Shown here: positions 8,484 to 16,925 of the stretch, piece by piece
How positions within the stretch are numbered: the first letter of the stretch is position 1
Layout: every line of letters begins with the position of its first letter
Assembly: GCF_038561955.2 (NCBI RefSeq)
Contig: NZ_CP138333.2
Span: forward strand, 1,116,001 to 1,180,000
Reading direction: 5' to 3'
Length of the DNA stretch: 64,000 bases
From: Salinicoccus sp. Bachu38
GTDB taxonomy: Bacteria; Bacillota; Bacilli; Staphylococcales; Salinicoccaceae
The notes under the pieces: model-generated
The model's database searches: none
What the model was told of the DNA's origin: nothing
The model's input: only the letters and a program-made list of their open reading frames with translations
Position numbers and translations under genes: made by a program

Positions 8484-10265
8484 ATGCAAGACAATCAGTT
8501 CAATCTCTCCTTCAATGACCAGAAGAATGTACTTTTCAGGCTGATGAAGTATACGCTGCCCTTCAAGGGGACACTGACACTCGGCTTCATCATGCTGATC
8601 CTCTCCACCATCACCGGTGTTGCCACACCGTACCTGGTGATGGTCTTCATCGATGACTACCTCACACCGGGCGTCTTCCCGGAAGGGGACATGATGTGGC
8701 TTGTCACGATCTTCGTTGTGGTGCAGCTGGTCGGGGCGGCGACCACCTATATGCAGATCTATCTGTTCCAGTATCTGGCATTCAAAGTCATCCAGCAGCT
8801 CCGGATAGATGCATTCGACAAGATAGGCAGGCTCGGCATGCGGTATTTTGACAAGGTGCCCGGTGGCAGTGTCGTATCAAGGATCACCAATGATACCGAA
8901 GCGATCGTCGAGATGTTCATCGGTGTGCTGGCCACTTTCCTTATGGCCTTCTTCATGGTCATATCGAGTTTCGTCATGATGTTTATCCTGGATGTCAGGC
9001 TTGCTCTCCTGGCACTCCTGTTCATGCCTGTGATCATATTCATACTCGCGGTCTACAGGAAATACTCCGCCAACTTCTTCTCCCATGCACGCCAGCTGCT
9101 CAGTGATTTGAACGCCAAGCTCGCCGAGTCGATCGAAGGCATGAAGATCATCCAGGTGTTCAATCAGGAAGACCGCCTTGGCAGGGAGTTCAATGAAATA
9201 AACGAAATGCACTACAAGTACAACATGAGGAACGTGAGGCTCGATGGGCTGCTTCTCCGGCCGGCCATCAGTATGATCTATGTACTGGCCATTGCGCTCA
9301 TCCTCGGCTATTTTGGGCTGCTCAGCTTCAGCTCGACGGTGACCGCCGGTGTCATCTTCGCCTTCATCCAGTATATGGAGCGGTTTTTCGAACCGATCAA
9401 CCAGGTCAGCCAGAATCTGAACATATTCCAGCAGGCGCTCGTTGCGGCGAGCCGTGTGTTTGCATTGATGGACGATGGGCGGATCGAACCGCACCAGCCG
9501 GAGGACTCCGGCTACCGGATTACCGATGGCCACATCGAATTCAGGAATGTCACTTTCAGCTATGACGGCAGGACGGATGTGCTGAAGGATATTTCATTCA
9601 CGGCCCGGCCGGGCGAAACGGTTGCACTGGTCGGCCATACGGGTTCCGGCAAAAGCTCGATCATCAACCTCTTCATGCGGTTCTACGAGTTTTCCGAAGG
9701 GGAGATTCTGGTCGACGGACACTCCATAAAGGACATTCCAAAGCGTGAGCTGAAAGGGAAGGTGGGGCTCGTGCTCCAGGATCCCTTCATCTTCTATGGC
9801 ACGGTGGAATCGAACATCAGGCTCTACCATCCGGAAATGACTTTCCAGCAGGTCGAAGTGGCAGCGGAGTTCGTCTATGCGGACAAGTTCATCAACAGGC
9901 TGCCGGACGGGTACCAGCACCGGGTGATCGAAAAGGGCGGAGCCTTCTCGAGCGGCGAACGGCAGCTGCTGGCCTTTGCACGCACCATGGCCATGGATCC
10001 GAAAATACTGATCCTTGATGAGGCGACGGCCAACATCGACTCCGAGACCGAGGAGCAGATCCAACAGTCGCTCGAACGGATGCGCAGGGGCAGGACCACA
10101 CTGGCGATCGCCCACCGTCTGTCGACCATCCAGGATGCAGACCAGATCCTCGTGCTGAACCAGGGTGAAATCGTGGAACGCGGCAACCATGATGCCCTGA
10201 TCCGGTATGGCGGCATCTACCATAAAATGTACCAGCTGCAGAACGGCCAGCATCAATTGTCATAG
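8484..10265 (+). CDS. heterodimeric ABC exporter, subunit with catalytic Walker B (YheH-like)
   Basis: This 593-residue half-exporter has six membrane helices and an NBD with Walker A GHTGSGKSSII, Walker B LILDEATANIDSETE (catalytic Glu present) and H-loop IAHRLST. Its signature is FSSGERQ instead of LSGGQ. Together with the Asp in the partner, this gives one consensus and one degenerate ATP site, the known pattern of heterodimeric exporters. It starts immediately after the partner's stop codon (0 bases), implying translational coupling and 1:1 expression. A paralogous pair is found at 45420-48904. Confidence 0.92.
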   Translation: MQDNQFNLSFNDQKNVLFRLMKYTLPFKGTLTLGFIMLILSTITGVATPYLVMVFIDDYLTPGVFPEGDMMWLVTIFVVVQLVGAATTYMQIYLFQYLAFKVIQQLRIDAFDKIGRLGMRYFDKVPGGSVVSRITNDTEAIVEMFIGVLATFLMAFFMVISSFVMMFILDVRLALLALLFMPVIIFILAVYRKYSANFFSHARQLLSDLNAKLAESIEGMKIIQVFNQEDRLGREFNEINEMHYKYNMRNVRLDGLLLRPAISMIYVLAIALILGYFGLLSFSSTVTAGVIFAFIQYMERFFEPINQVSQNLNIFQQALVAASRVFALMDDGRIEPHQPEDSGYRITDGHIEFRNVTFSYDGRTDVLKDISFTARPGETVALVGHTGSGKSSIINLFMRFYEFSEGEILVDGHSIKDIPKRELKGKVGLVLQDPFIFYGTVESNIRLYHPEMTFQQVEVAAEFVYADKFINRLPDGYQHRVIEKGGAFSSGERQLLAFARTMAMDPKILILDEATANIDSETEEQIQQSLERMRRGRTTLAIAHRLSTIQDADQILVLNQGEIVERGNHDALIRYGGIYHKMYQLQNGQHQLS

Positions 10266-10298
10266 AAAGTTCTAAAATGTGGACCCAAAAACTACTTC

Positions 10299-10340
10299 TA
10301 CCTCCATCATGTCTGTTAAAATGACATCTGAATGGAGGTA
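10299..10340 (+). promoter_or_regulatory. inverted repeat covering the ccdA ribosome-binding site
   Basis: TACCTCCAT (10299-10307) is perfectly complementary to ATGGAGGTA (10332-10340), which contains the ccdA GGAGG. An inner TGTC/GACA pair (10310-10313, 10323-10326) extends it. A TAAAAT hexamer at 10317-10322 lies inside the loop, so it may instead be a DNA operator; which applies depends on the transcription start. Confidence 0.45.
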
Positions 10341-10345
10341 TTTCT

Positions 10346-11050
10346 ATGGGTAGCGAAGTGACTTTTCTCCTCGCATTCGGGGCCGGCGTACTGAGTTTCG
10401 TCTCACCGTGCGTACTTCCGGTCTTCCCCGCGTTCATCTCCTATATAACAGGGATGAGCTATAATGAAGTCGAGAGCCAGAAATTCAATTTCCGGGCGAT
10501 CCTTCATACAGTTTTCTTTCTTATCGGATTCAGTCTTATATATATCGCACTCGGGTTCGGCACAGCGTTCTTTGGCGGCCTGCTCATAGAATATTCCGAC
10601 CTGATCCGCCAGCTCGGCGCCATACTCATCGTCGTATTCGGACTCATCGTCACAGGCGTCCTGAACTTCGACTTCCTCATGAAGGACAGGAAGATCCACT
10701 TCAAGAACAGGCCTTCCGGCTTCATCGGCTCGATCCTGATCGGCATGGCCTTCGGAGCCGGATGGACACCATGCAACGGTCCGATCATCGGTGCCATATT
10801 CGCCATGAGTGCCTCGGAACCGAACGATGCACTGATGCTGATGGTGGTGTACTGCCTCGGATTTGCAGTGCCGTTCTTCACATTGAGCTTCTTCGTATCC
10901 AGGACGCGCTGGATGCTGAAATACTCCAACCGCATCATGAAAATCGGCGGCATCATCATGGTGCTGATGGGTGTGCTCCTGTATTTTGATGGCCTGACAC
11001 AAATCATCATATGGCTACAGCCGTTCTTCGGCGACTTCCAGGGGTTCTGA
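10346..11050 (+). CDS. ccdA: CcdA, thiol-disulfide membrane transporter for cytochrome c maturation
   Basis: This 234-residue polytopic protein (six predicted helices) carries reducing equivalents across the membrane to extracytoplasmic thioredoxin-like proteins used in cytochrome c assembly. The two redox cysteines are visible: Cys22 in FVSPCVLPVFPA and Cys143 in GWTPCNGP, each near a Pro as in the DsbD/CcdA family. GGAGG lies 7 bases before the ATG. It is followed after 2 bases by the ccdC-like gene, the order of the B. subtilis yne region, where ccdA also lies downstream of tkt-yneF. Here a binding lipoprotein, a small gene and an ABC exporter are inserted between yneF and ccdA. Confidence 0.95.
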   Translation: MGSEVTFLLAFGAGVLSFVSPCVLPVFPAFISYITGMSYNEVESQKFNFRAILHTVFFLIGFSLIYIALGFGTAFFGGLLIEYSDLIRQLGAILIVVFGLIVTGVLNFDFLMKDRKIHFKNRPSGFIGSILIGMAFGAGWTPCNGPIIGAIFAMSASEPNDALMLMVVYCLGFAVPFFTLSFFVSRTRWMLKYSNRIMKIGGIIMVLMGVLLYFDGLTQIIIWLQPFFGDFQGF

Positions 11051-11052
11051 CA

Positions 11053-11550
11053 ATGAATATTGAAAGCATACTCTTTGTTGCCGCATCCATCATGGCCGTA
11101 GTCATGGGCATCGCTGCAGTCTTCGTCAGGCAGAAGGCTGCAAAGCGGCCCCTGACGATGGCAAAGGTCGTCATTCCGCCGGTCATGATGTCTACAGGGG
11201 CGCTGATGTACGTATTCCCGTACTTCAGGCTGACGCCGTTTGAAATCATGGAAGCGACGGTCATGGGACTGCTGTTCTCCATCGTGCTCGTCATGACGAC
11301 CCGATACGAGGAGAAGGGCGGGGCGCTGTATGTCAAGCAGTCCAGGATGTTCCCAGTCATACTGGTCGTTCTGCTGGTACTCAGAATCATACTGAAGACA
11401 GTACTGTCCATGAGCATTTCACCCGGGGAAATCGGAGGGATGTTCTTCCTCCTCGCATTTGTCATGATCGTCATCTGGAGACTGTCGATGTTCATCCATC
11501 TGCAGGCATTCAAAAAGCAGCAGATCAATGAAGTGAGTCCAAGAAGCTAG
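11053..11550 (+). CDS. ccdC: CcdC family membrane protein
   Basis: This 165-residue protein has about five hydrophobic helices and the family features ILFVAASIMAVVMGIAAVFVRQKAAKRP at the N-terminus and PYFRLTPFEIMEA in the middle. It matches the CcdC/YneJ family (DUF1453), which is encoded next to ccdA in Bacillus; the B. subtilis member is not essential for cytochrome c synthesis. The start is ATG 11053 after AGGGG, 2 bases past the ccdA stop. Its last codons form one arm of a long inverted repeat shared with the convergent gene. Confidence 0.85.
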   Translation: MNIESILFVAASIMAVVMGIAAVFVRQKAAKRPLTMAKVVIPPVMMSTGALMYVFPYFRLTPFEIMEATVMGLLFSIVLVMTTRYEEKGGALYVKQSRMFPVILVVLLVLRIILKTVLSMSISPGEIGGMFFLLAFVMIVIWRLSMFIHLQAFKKQQINEVSPRS

Positions 11551-11587
11551 ACTTTTTGGACTCGCCATTCATTTTGATCTGCTGCTT
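11515..11587. terminator. long bidirectional terminator built from the 3' ends of two convergent genes
   Basis: Three paired blocks form one stem of 26 pairs: 11515-11527 with 11575-11587, 11528-11532 with 11568-11572, and 11535-11542 with 11556-11563. The plus-strand arm encodes the last residues and stop of CcdC, and the other arm encodes the last residues and stop of the minus-strand gene. A/T runs at the outer ends suit termination in both directions. Confidence 0.75.
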
Positions 11588-12063
11588 ATTTTTTCCGTCT
11601 GTTCGAATATGGAGAATTTCTGCTTTTCATCATCGGCATACTGGAAGAGATCCTCATAGGGGGTGTAGTCGATATCCATCTCGTTCAGCTTCTTCTTCAT
11701 GAACTTATGATCCCGCTTCGGCGTCGCGATGATATAGCCCTTCATGATATGGTCGAGTGTAATATTATCCGCCTTTTCATCGAGTGCAATCTTCGATATC
11801 CGTCCGGCGATCCGTTCCTTCGCCACATCCCTGAACAGTTCGGGGACGGGGCCGACCAGCTCGTTCAGAAGGTGCCGCGCTTCATTATTCCACAGGGGCA
11901 GTGCTCTATCTATATAATGTTCCTGCCAGTCGAGTTCACTATATCCGTCTTCCTTCGGCATCCGCTTCAGAAACTTCCTGAACATGAAATATCCGCCGAT
12001 GGTCATCGCTCCCAGCATGACGAATGTCCACAAAGCAATGCCCCACATAAATACATCGTTCAT
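11569..12063 (-). CDS. YneK-like (DUF2621) membrane-anchored protein
   Basis: This 164-residue protein has one N-terminal membrane helix (FMWGIALWTFVMLGAMTIGGYFMF) and a cytosolic domain that begins GYSELDWQEHYIDRALPLWNNEARHLL. It matches DUF2621, whose B. subtilis member YneK lies next to ccdC; the same neighbour is kept here. The domain contains many charged residues but no recognised catalytic motif, and the function is unknown. It converges on ccdC and shares the terminator stem. Confidence 0.8.
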   Translation of the reverse strand: MNDVFMWGIALWTFVMLGAMTIGGYFMFRKFLKRMPKEDGYSELDWQEHYIDRALPLWNNEARHLLNELVGPVPELFRDVAKERIAGRISKIALDEKADNITLDHIMKGYIIATPKRDHKFMKKKLNEMDIDYTPYEDLFQYADDEKQKFSIFEQTEKISSRSK

Positions 12064-12153
12064 TCCCTCACCTCCCCGTCATTATAGGAAATTAAAGCCG
12101 AATTGTCCATTGAATCATTTGTGACGATATATAGGGTGAAGGAGGTGAGAGAC

Positions 12154-12354
12154 ATGCTGAAGAACATGAGTGCAAAATTCTATTTCTTTGAAGCGGACGA
12201 GACGGGCGATGAAAAACTCCGTTTCAGGTCCGTGAGAAACCTGGACATCACATCGACGGATGAAGCCATCAACACATTGGCCGACATCTACAGGAACCTG
12301 ACGAATGATGTGTACCCGATCGTCGAGAAAGAGCAGACCTACGTCATCAACTAA
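12154..12354 (+). CDS. DUF1659 protein
   Basis: This 66-residue protein contains the segment RSVRNLDITSTDEAINTLADIYRNL, which fits the DUF1659 pattern, and ends in a short beta-rich tail. The start is ATG 12154, correctly spaced from AAGGAGGTGAG; the earlier in-frame ATG at 12103 has no RBS. Together with the next two genes it forms a trio (DUF1659, DUF2922, YvrJ) found together in many Firmicutes and of unknown function. The trio ends at a strong terminator. Confidence 0.8.
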   Translation: MLKNMSAKFYFFEADETGDEKLRFRSVRNLDITSTDEAINTLADIYRNLTNDVYPIVEKEQTYVIN

Positions 12355-12372
12355 TAAGAGGGAGGAAGAGGA

Positions 12373-12585
12373 ATGACTAAAAAGCTTGTGATTGTATTCA
12401 ACACAGAACTGAACCGCCGATTCACGCTGAACATCAGCAATCCCAAGGAGGACCTGACCGAGGCGACACTGCTGCTTGAGGCGGAGCGCCTCATAGAGAC
12501 GGGCGCTCTTGCGCCGATGCAGGGGAAACCGGTATCCGTGCATTCCGCCAAGATTGTCGAGCAGAACGTCACCGAGATCATCTAG
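12373..12585 (+). CDS. DUF2922 protein
   Basis: This 70-residue protein has the pattern LVIVFNTELNRRFTLNISNPKEDLTEATLLLEAERLIETGA, the start of DUF2922. It lies 18 bases after the DUF1659 gene, behind GGGAGGAAGAGG. No enzyme motif is present. DUF1659 and DUF2922 share a similar small beta-strand then helix layout, so the two may be partners or distant relatives; this is inference. Confidence 0.8.
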   Translation: MTKKLVIVFNTELNRRFTLNISNPKEDLTEATLLLEAERLIETGALAPMQGKPVSVHSAKIVEQNVTEII

Positions 12586-12586
12586 C

Positions 12587-12706
12587 ATGGAATGGGTCCC
12601 ACTGGTCAGCGATGTTGGATTTCCGGCCGTGATCACCTTCTTCCTGCTCCATCGCATGGAGCGGAAACTGGACGATCTCATCATATCCATCAGACAGCTG
12701 AGCTGA
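12587..12706 (+). CDS. YvrJ-family mini-protein
   Basis: This 39-residue protein has one hydrophobic helix (SDVGFPAVITFFLLHRMERKLDDL) followed by an amphipathic tail. The sequence fits the YvrJ family, which in other Bacilli also follows DUF1659/DUF2922 genes. It starts one base after the DUF2922 stop and has no clear RBS of its own, so translation is probably coupled. Membrane location is predicted; function unknown. Confidence 0.75.
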   Translation: MEWVPLVSDVGFPAVITFFLLHRMERKLDDLIISIRQLS

Positions 12707-12710
12707 AATG

Positions 12711-12741
12711 CCGTCCCCAAATTTACTTGGGGACGGTTTTT
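12711..12741 (+). terminator. terminator after the YvrJ gene
   Basis: A perfect 10-bp stem (12711-12720 with 12727-12736), loop of 6, is followed by five T. Confidence 0.9.
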
Positions 12742-12773
12742 CTTGTATAATCGTAGTCACATGAGGTGGTAGA

Positions 12774-13898
12774 ATGAAGATATTACATACTGGAGACTGG
12801 CATATCGGAAAACGCCTGAACGGCGTGGACCTGATAGAGGACCAGCAATTCATACTTGACCAGTTGATTGAATATATAGAGAGCAATCCCGTCGACCTGT
12901 TGGTTGTGGCCGGTGATGTATTCGACCGGAGCAACCCGTCCCAGGCGGCGCTCAAGCTCGTCAATGAATACCTGTACAGGATCAATATAGAAAAGGGCAT
13001 TCCGGTACTTGCCATCAGCGGTAACCATGACAGCCGCTCGAGGCTGGACTATGGCAGCTACTGGTTTGAGAAGAGCGACTACCATATGCGGACGTCGCTG
13101 TCCGACATCACCACACCGGTAGTGATGGACGGGCACCACTTCTACATGGTGCCGCATATGGATGTGCTGGAGGCGAAGGTGTATTTCGATGATGAATCGA
13201 TCCGGACGCACCATGATGTCTACCGGCGGATTACGGAGGAGATAGCGGCGGTCATGGACCGGGATGCCTACAATGTCCTCATCGGGCACATGTTCATCTC
13301 GGAAGGGAAGGCGTCCGATTCCGAGCGGCCCCTGTCCGTCGGGCTGTCGGAGGAAGTGGGGGCGGAGCTGTTTGAGGCATTCGACCTGGTCCTCCTTGGA
13401 CACCTGCATCATCCTTTCGCAATCACGCACGAGAAGATATTCTACAGCGGTTCCCTGCTCAAGTACTCATTTTCTGAGGTCAAGCAGCCGAAAGGGTTTC
13501 GCCTCGTGGAGACGGATGCGGGGACGAAGTGCCGTTTCGTACCGCTCAGCTGCCGCCACGACCTGGTGCACTACCAGGGCACTTTCGATGAAGTCATCAA
13601 TGAGGAAGTGACATTCGAGGACAGCGGTTCCTATTTCAAATTCGAGCTTGCCGGCATGGAGACCGTCAATGACCCGATGGCGAAACTGAAGATGCTCTAT
13701 CCCAACACGCTCGAGCTCAGGCCGGTGAAGCAGCATCATGAGCGGAGCCAATCGACGGTCGATGCCCACCGGTCGAGTGATGCCGAAATATTCGAATCAT
13801 TCATCGGGACCGTCCACGGAGAGCCGCCGACGGACTATCAGAAGCAGATTTTCAATACTTATTTCAAAGGTGATGCAGATGAAACCGATTCTGATTAA
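12774..13898 (+). CDS. sbcD: SbcCD nuclease subunit D
   Basis: This 374-residue Mre11-type metallo-phosphoesterase is the nuclease of SbcCD, which cleaves hairpins and protein-blocked DNA ends. The metal-ligand motifs are present in order: TGDWHIGK (His/Asp near residue 9), VVAGDVFDR, ISGNHDSR, and LGHLHHPF. A GAGGTGG RBS precedes the ATG. The 3' end overlaps sbcC by 20 bases, so the two are translationally coupled, as expected for a heterotetrameric complex. Confidence 0.97.
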   Translation: MKILHTGDWHIGKRLNGVDLIEDQQFILDQLIEYIESNPVDLLVVAGDVFDRSNPSQAALKLVNEYLYRINIEKGIPVLAISGNHDSRSRLDYGSYWFEKSDYHMRTSLSDITTPVVMDGHHFYMVPHMDVLEAKVYFDDESIRTHHDVYRRITEEIAAVMDRDAYNVLIGHMFISEGKASDSERPLSVGLSEEVGAELFEAFDLVLLGHLHHPFAITHEKIFYSGSLLKYSFSEVKQPKGFRLVETDAGTKCRFVPLSCRHDLVHYQGTFDEVINEEVTFEDSGSYFKFELAGMETVNDPMAKLKMLYPNTLELRPVKQHHERSQSTVDAHRSSDAEIFESFIGTVHGEPPTDYQKQIFNTYFKGDADETDSD

Positions 13899-16890
13899 TA
13901 TGCAGTATTTCGGACCCTTCGAGAACGAGACGATAGATTTCGACCGTGTCAGGGACAGCATGTTCCTGATCGGCGGCAGGACGGGCTCCGGAAAGACGAT
14001 GATATTCGATGCAATCACCTATGCGCTCTACGGCACCCTGTCGACGAGCGACCGTGCCGAAGGATCAGTCAGAAGCCAGTTCGCGACGGATGATGACATC
14101 AGCAGCATCCGCCTCGAATTTGAGATCAGGGGGAAACGCTATACGATCGAACGCACCCTCTCATACAGCAAGGAGGGCCGCAAGACGCCGGTGCCCCCGA
14201 AGGCTGTACTGTACAATGCATCGGGCGAAGTGCTCGAGGGCAGCATCAATGGCGTGAAGCAGAAGGTGCTCGACATCCTCCAGCTGAATGCCGAACAGTT
14301 CCGGCAGATCCTCATCCTGCCGCAGGGGGAGTTCAAAAGACTGCTGACTTCATCAAGCGAACAGAAGCAGGAGATCTTGAGGACCCTGTTCCGGACGGAA
14401 CGCTTCGTCCAGTTCGAAAAACGGCTGAACGAACTGAAGAAGGAGAAGCTTTCGGAAAGTGAAGCCGTAGAGGCAAAAATAGAGGGACTTTTCAATACGA
14501 TCAGCAGCGGCGGGCTCGCTGAAGCACAAGCACTGCTTGAAGCGGATTATCCGACATTCACCAAAAGGGTGGCTGCCATCCGGGAGATCCAATCACTCAT
14601 CGAAGCGGAGAAGGACAGGATGGAAGCCGGGCTCGAAGAGAACAGGAAGGCCCTGGAAGCAAGACGGCAGGATCTTCAGCAGAAGCAGGAGAACAACAGA
14701 AAACTTCAGGAACTGGAGGAGATCAAAACACAGCTCTCGGCCCTCGAGGCCGACCATTCCGAAATCGCGTCGCTCGAAGCTTCCCTTGAGGAATATCGGG
14801 CGGTCAAGGAGATGGAGTATGCATTGAAGACGGAGGATCAGGCGCTGCGCCGGAAAACGGATGCCGAAGCGGCCTTGTCGGAACTTGAAGTGCAGGCTGG
14901 GCAGGTCTCCCGGGAGCTGGAACAGGTCCTTGGAGACCATGCAGAACTCGGGGAGAAGGATGCCCTGTACAAGAAGGCCGAGCGCTGGCTGAATGCAACA
15001 GAGCGCTTCATGGATGATGATGAAATCGCGCGTCTCGATGAAACGTTCGAGTCCCTCAATAAGAGAAAACGGGAGATCTGCCGGGAAAATGATACGCTCT
15101 CACAGGAGCTGGAATCGATCGAGCAGACACTTGCTTCAGAAGCCTGGGATCATAGGCACTCGGACCAGCTGAATCAGGAAAAGTTCCAGATGGACAATGA
15201 CATCAGCGCCCTCAGGCAGGATATTGAAGAAGAGCGCACCAACAGGCGGTATGATGAAGAGAAGACCGGCCTGTCCGAGGAGATCGAGGCGATTGGCAGG
15301 AAAAGTGAAATCATCGAGGCTGCACGTGATGAAAAGAAGAGCAGTATAAAAAGCAGATTCTCCGCCTCCGATGGTGTACATATAGAACATCTGGTCCGGC
15401 ATCTTGAAGTGGGCAGTCCGTGTCCGGTCTGTCAGCAGAACGTCGAAACGCTGCCTGAGGAAAATGAATATCTGTCGGAAGCGGAAGAGGCAGAACTCAA
15501 AAAGTTCGAGGCGGACCTTGAAGCGCTGGAACAGGAGAAGGACTCCAGGGACCGACGCATCACGGTGATAGAGGAGCTGATCGCAGGGAAGACGCGCAAG
15601 GATATCGCTGCACTCGAAGCATCCCTTCGGGAGAAACAGGAGCGGCGGGACCGGCTGTCTGAAGAAATCGAGGCGGACAGGAAGAAGTTTGAGCATAAAC
15701 AGCACTTGGACCAGCGATATAATAAGCTGAACCGTACACTCAGCGACAACCGGCTGGAAGAGAACAACATCCGGCATTCCCTCTCCCGCGTGGAAAGACT
15801 TGCATCCGAGTTCAGAACCCAATCGGGGTATGAGAGGTACGAAGATTTTACCGCCTCCTTCCGGAAATGCCGGCAGGCGCTCGAGGACTATCAGCGCCGC
15901 CTCAGGGAAAATGAAAAAAGACAGCAGGACTGCCGGGACCAAAAGTCCAGGCTGGAAGAGAAGCTGACCCATCAGAAGGATCAGATCAAGACGTTGATTG
16001 TCGAGCTTGAAGAAGTAACACCACGGATCGACAGCTTCACCAAAAAGACCGGCAGGGACAGAGCGTATCTGCTCTCGGTACTGGAAAGAACGGATGCGGG
16101 GTCCATGGAGGCGTCGATAAAGGCTTTCCACAGCAGAAAGGAAGTATTGGCAAGCCGCAGGGCGGTGCTGCTCGAGACGATATCGACCCGGGAATTCCAG
16201 GACACCGGAGCGGTCGAGGAAGAAATCCGAAAGCTTGAAGAAAAGGACGAATCATTGACCAATGAGCGGGCCCGACTGATGGCGAATCTCGAGCATAATC
16301 AGAAGACTTCGGACAAAATGGAAGCCCTGATTGCCCAGCACAACGAGGAGCTCGAGGAGATCCATGCCCTTGTGGCACTTGTTGACGCAGTCTCAGGTAG
16401 GAATGAGCAGAAGGTTTCGCTGGAACGCTACGTCCTCACGTATTATCTGGACCGCATCCTCCATATCGCGAACGTACGGCTGCTCGAGATGACGAACCAC
16501 CGCTACGAGCTCAGGCGGAGCACTTCAAAAAGCAGCCGCAAGACCGGGCTTGACATTGAAGTGTTCGACTTCTACAACAACCGTCCGCGCCACATCACCT
16601 CGCTGTCCGGCGGCGAATCCTTCCAGGCGGCGCTCACCCTGGCCCTTGCACTCAACGAAGCGCTGCAGCAGGAATCAGGCGGCATCAGCCTCGATACGAT
16701 GCTGATCGATGAAGGGTTCGGCACACTGGATCCGGAAACGCTCGATATGGCGGTGAATACACTGATGGAACTGCAGACGCACGGCAAGATGGTCGGCATC
16801 ATCTCCCATGTTGAGGAACTGAAGGAACGCATGGAGAACATACTCGAAGTCACTGCAGTGAACGAACGGAGTACCACGAACTTCAAATAA
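13879..16890 (+). CDS. sbcC: SbcCD ATPase subunit C
   Basis: This 1003-residue Rad50-type SMC-like ATPase partners with SbcD. The N-terminal lobe has Walker A GGRTGSGKT near residue 32. Two long coiled-coil arms follow, with the zinc-hook motif Cys515-Pro-Val-Cys518 between them. The C-terminal lobe has the signature LSGGESFQAALTLALA (about 909) and Walker B MLIDEGFGTLD (about 941). The start is ATG 13879 after AAAGGTGA, inside the end of sbcD; a longer in-frame start at 13738 would overlap sbcD by 161 bases without an RBS and is rejected. Confidence 0.96.
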   Translation: MKPILINMQYFGPFENETIDFDRVRDSMFLIGGRTGSGKTMIFDAITYALYGTLSTSDRAEGSVRSQFATDDDISSIRLEFEIRGKRYTIERTLSYSKEGRKTPVPPKAVLYNASGEVLEGSINGVKQKVLDILQLNAEQFRQILILPQGEFKRLLTSSSEQKQEILRTLFRTERFVQFEKRLNELKKEKLSESEAVEAKIEGLFNTISSGGLAEAQALLEADYPTFTKRVAAIREIQSLIEAEKDRMEAGLEENRKALEARRQDLQQKQENNRKLQELEEIKTQLSALEADHSEIASLEASLEEYRAVKEMEYALKTEDQALRRKTDAEAALSELEVQAGQVSRELEQVLGDHAELGEKDALYKKAERWLNATERFMDDDEIARLDETFESLNKRKREICRENDTLSQELESIEQTLASEAWDHRHSDQLNQEKFQMDNDISALRQDIEEERTNRRYDEEKTGLSEEIEAIGRKSEIIEAARDEKKSSIKSRFSASDGVHIEHLVRHLEVGSPCPVCQQNVETLPEENEYLSEAEEAELKKFEADLEALEQEKDSRDRRITVIEELIAGKTRKDIAALEASLREKQERRDRLSEEIEADRKKFEHKQHLDQRYNKLNRTLSDNRLEENNIRHSLSRVERLASEFRTQSGYERYEDFTASFRKCRQALEDYQRRLRENEKRQQDCRDQKSRLEEKLTHQKDQIKTLIVELEEVTPRIDSFTKKTGRDRAYLLSVLERTDAGSMEASIKAFHSRKEVLASRRAVLLETISTREFQDTGAVEEEIRKLEEKDESLTNERARLMANLEHNQKTSDKMEALIAQHNEELEEIHALVALVDAVSGRNEQKVSLERYVLTYYLDRILHIANVRLLEMTNHRYELRRSTSKSSRKTGLDIEVFDFYNNRPRHITSLSGGESFQAALTLALALNEALQQESGGISLDTMLIDEGFGTLDPETLDMAVNTLMELQTHGKMVGIISHVEELKERMENILEVTAVNERSTTNFK

Positions 16891-16925
16891 AAACAGGTGG
16901 GTCACCATAAGGAAGTAGTGAGAAT

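Noticed and set aside
15136-16131. 331-codon minus-strand frame inside sbcC
   Set aside because: The sbcC frame encodes the expected coiled coil and zinc hook; the antisense frame is a composition shadow.
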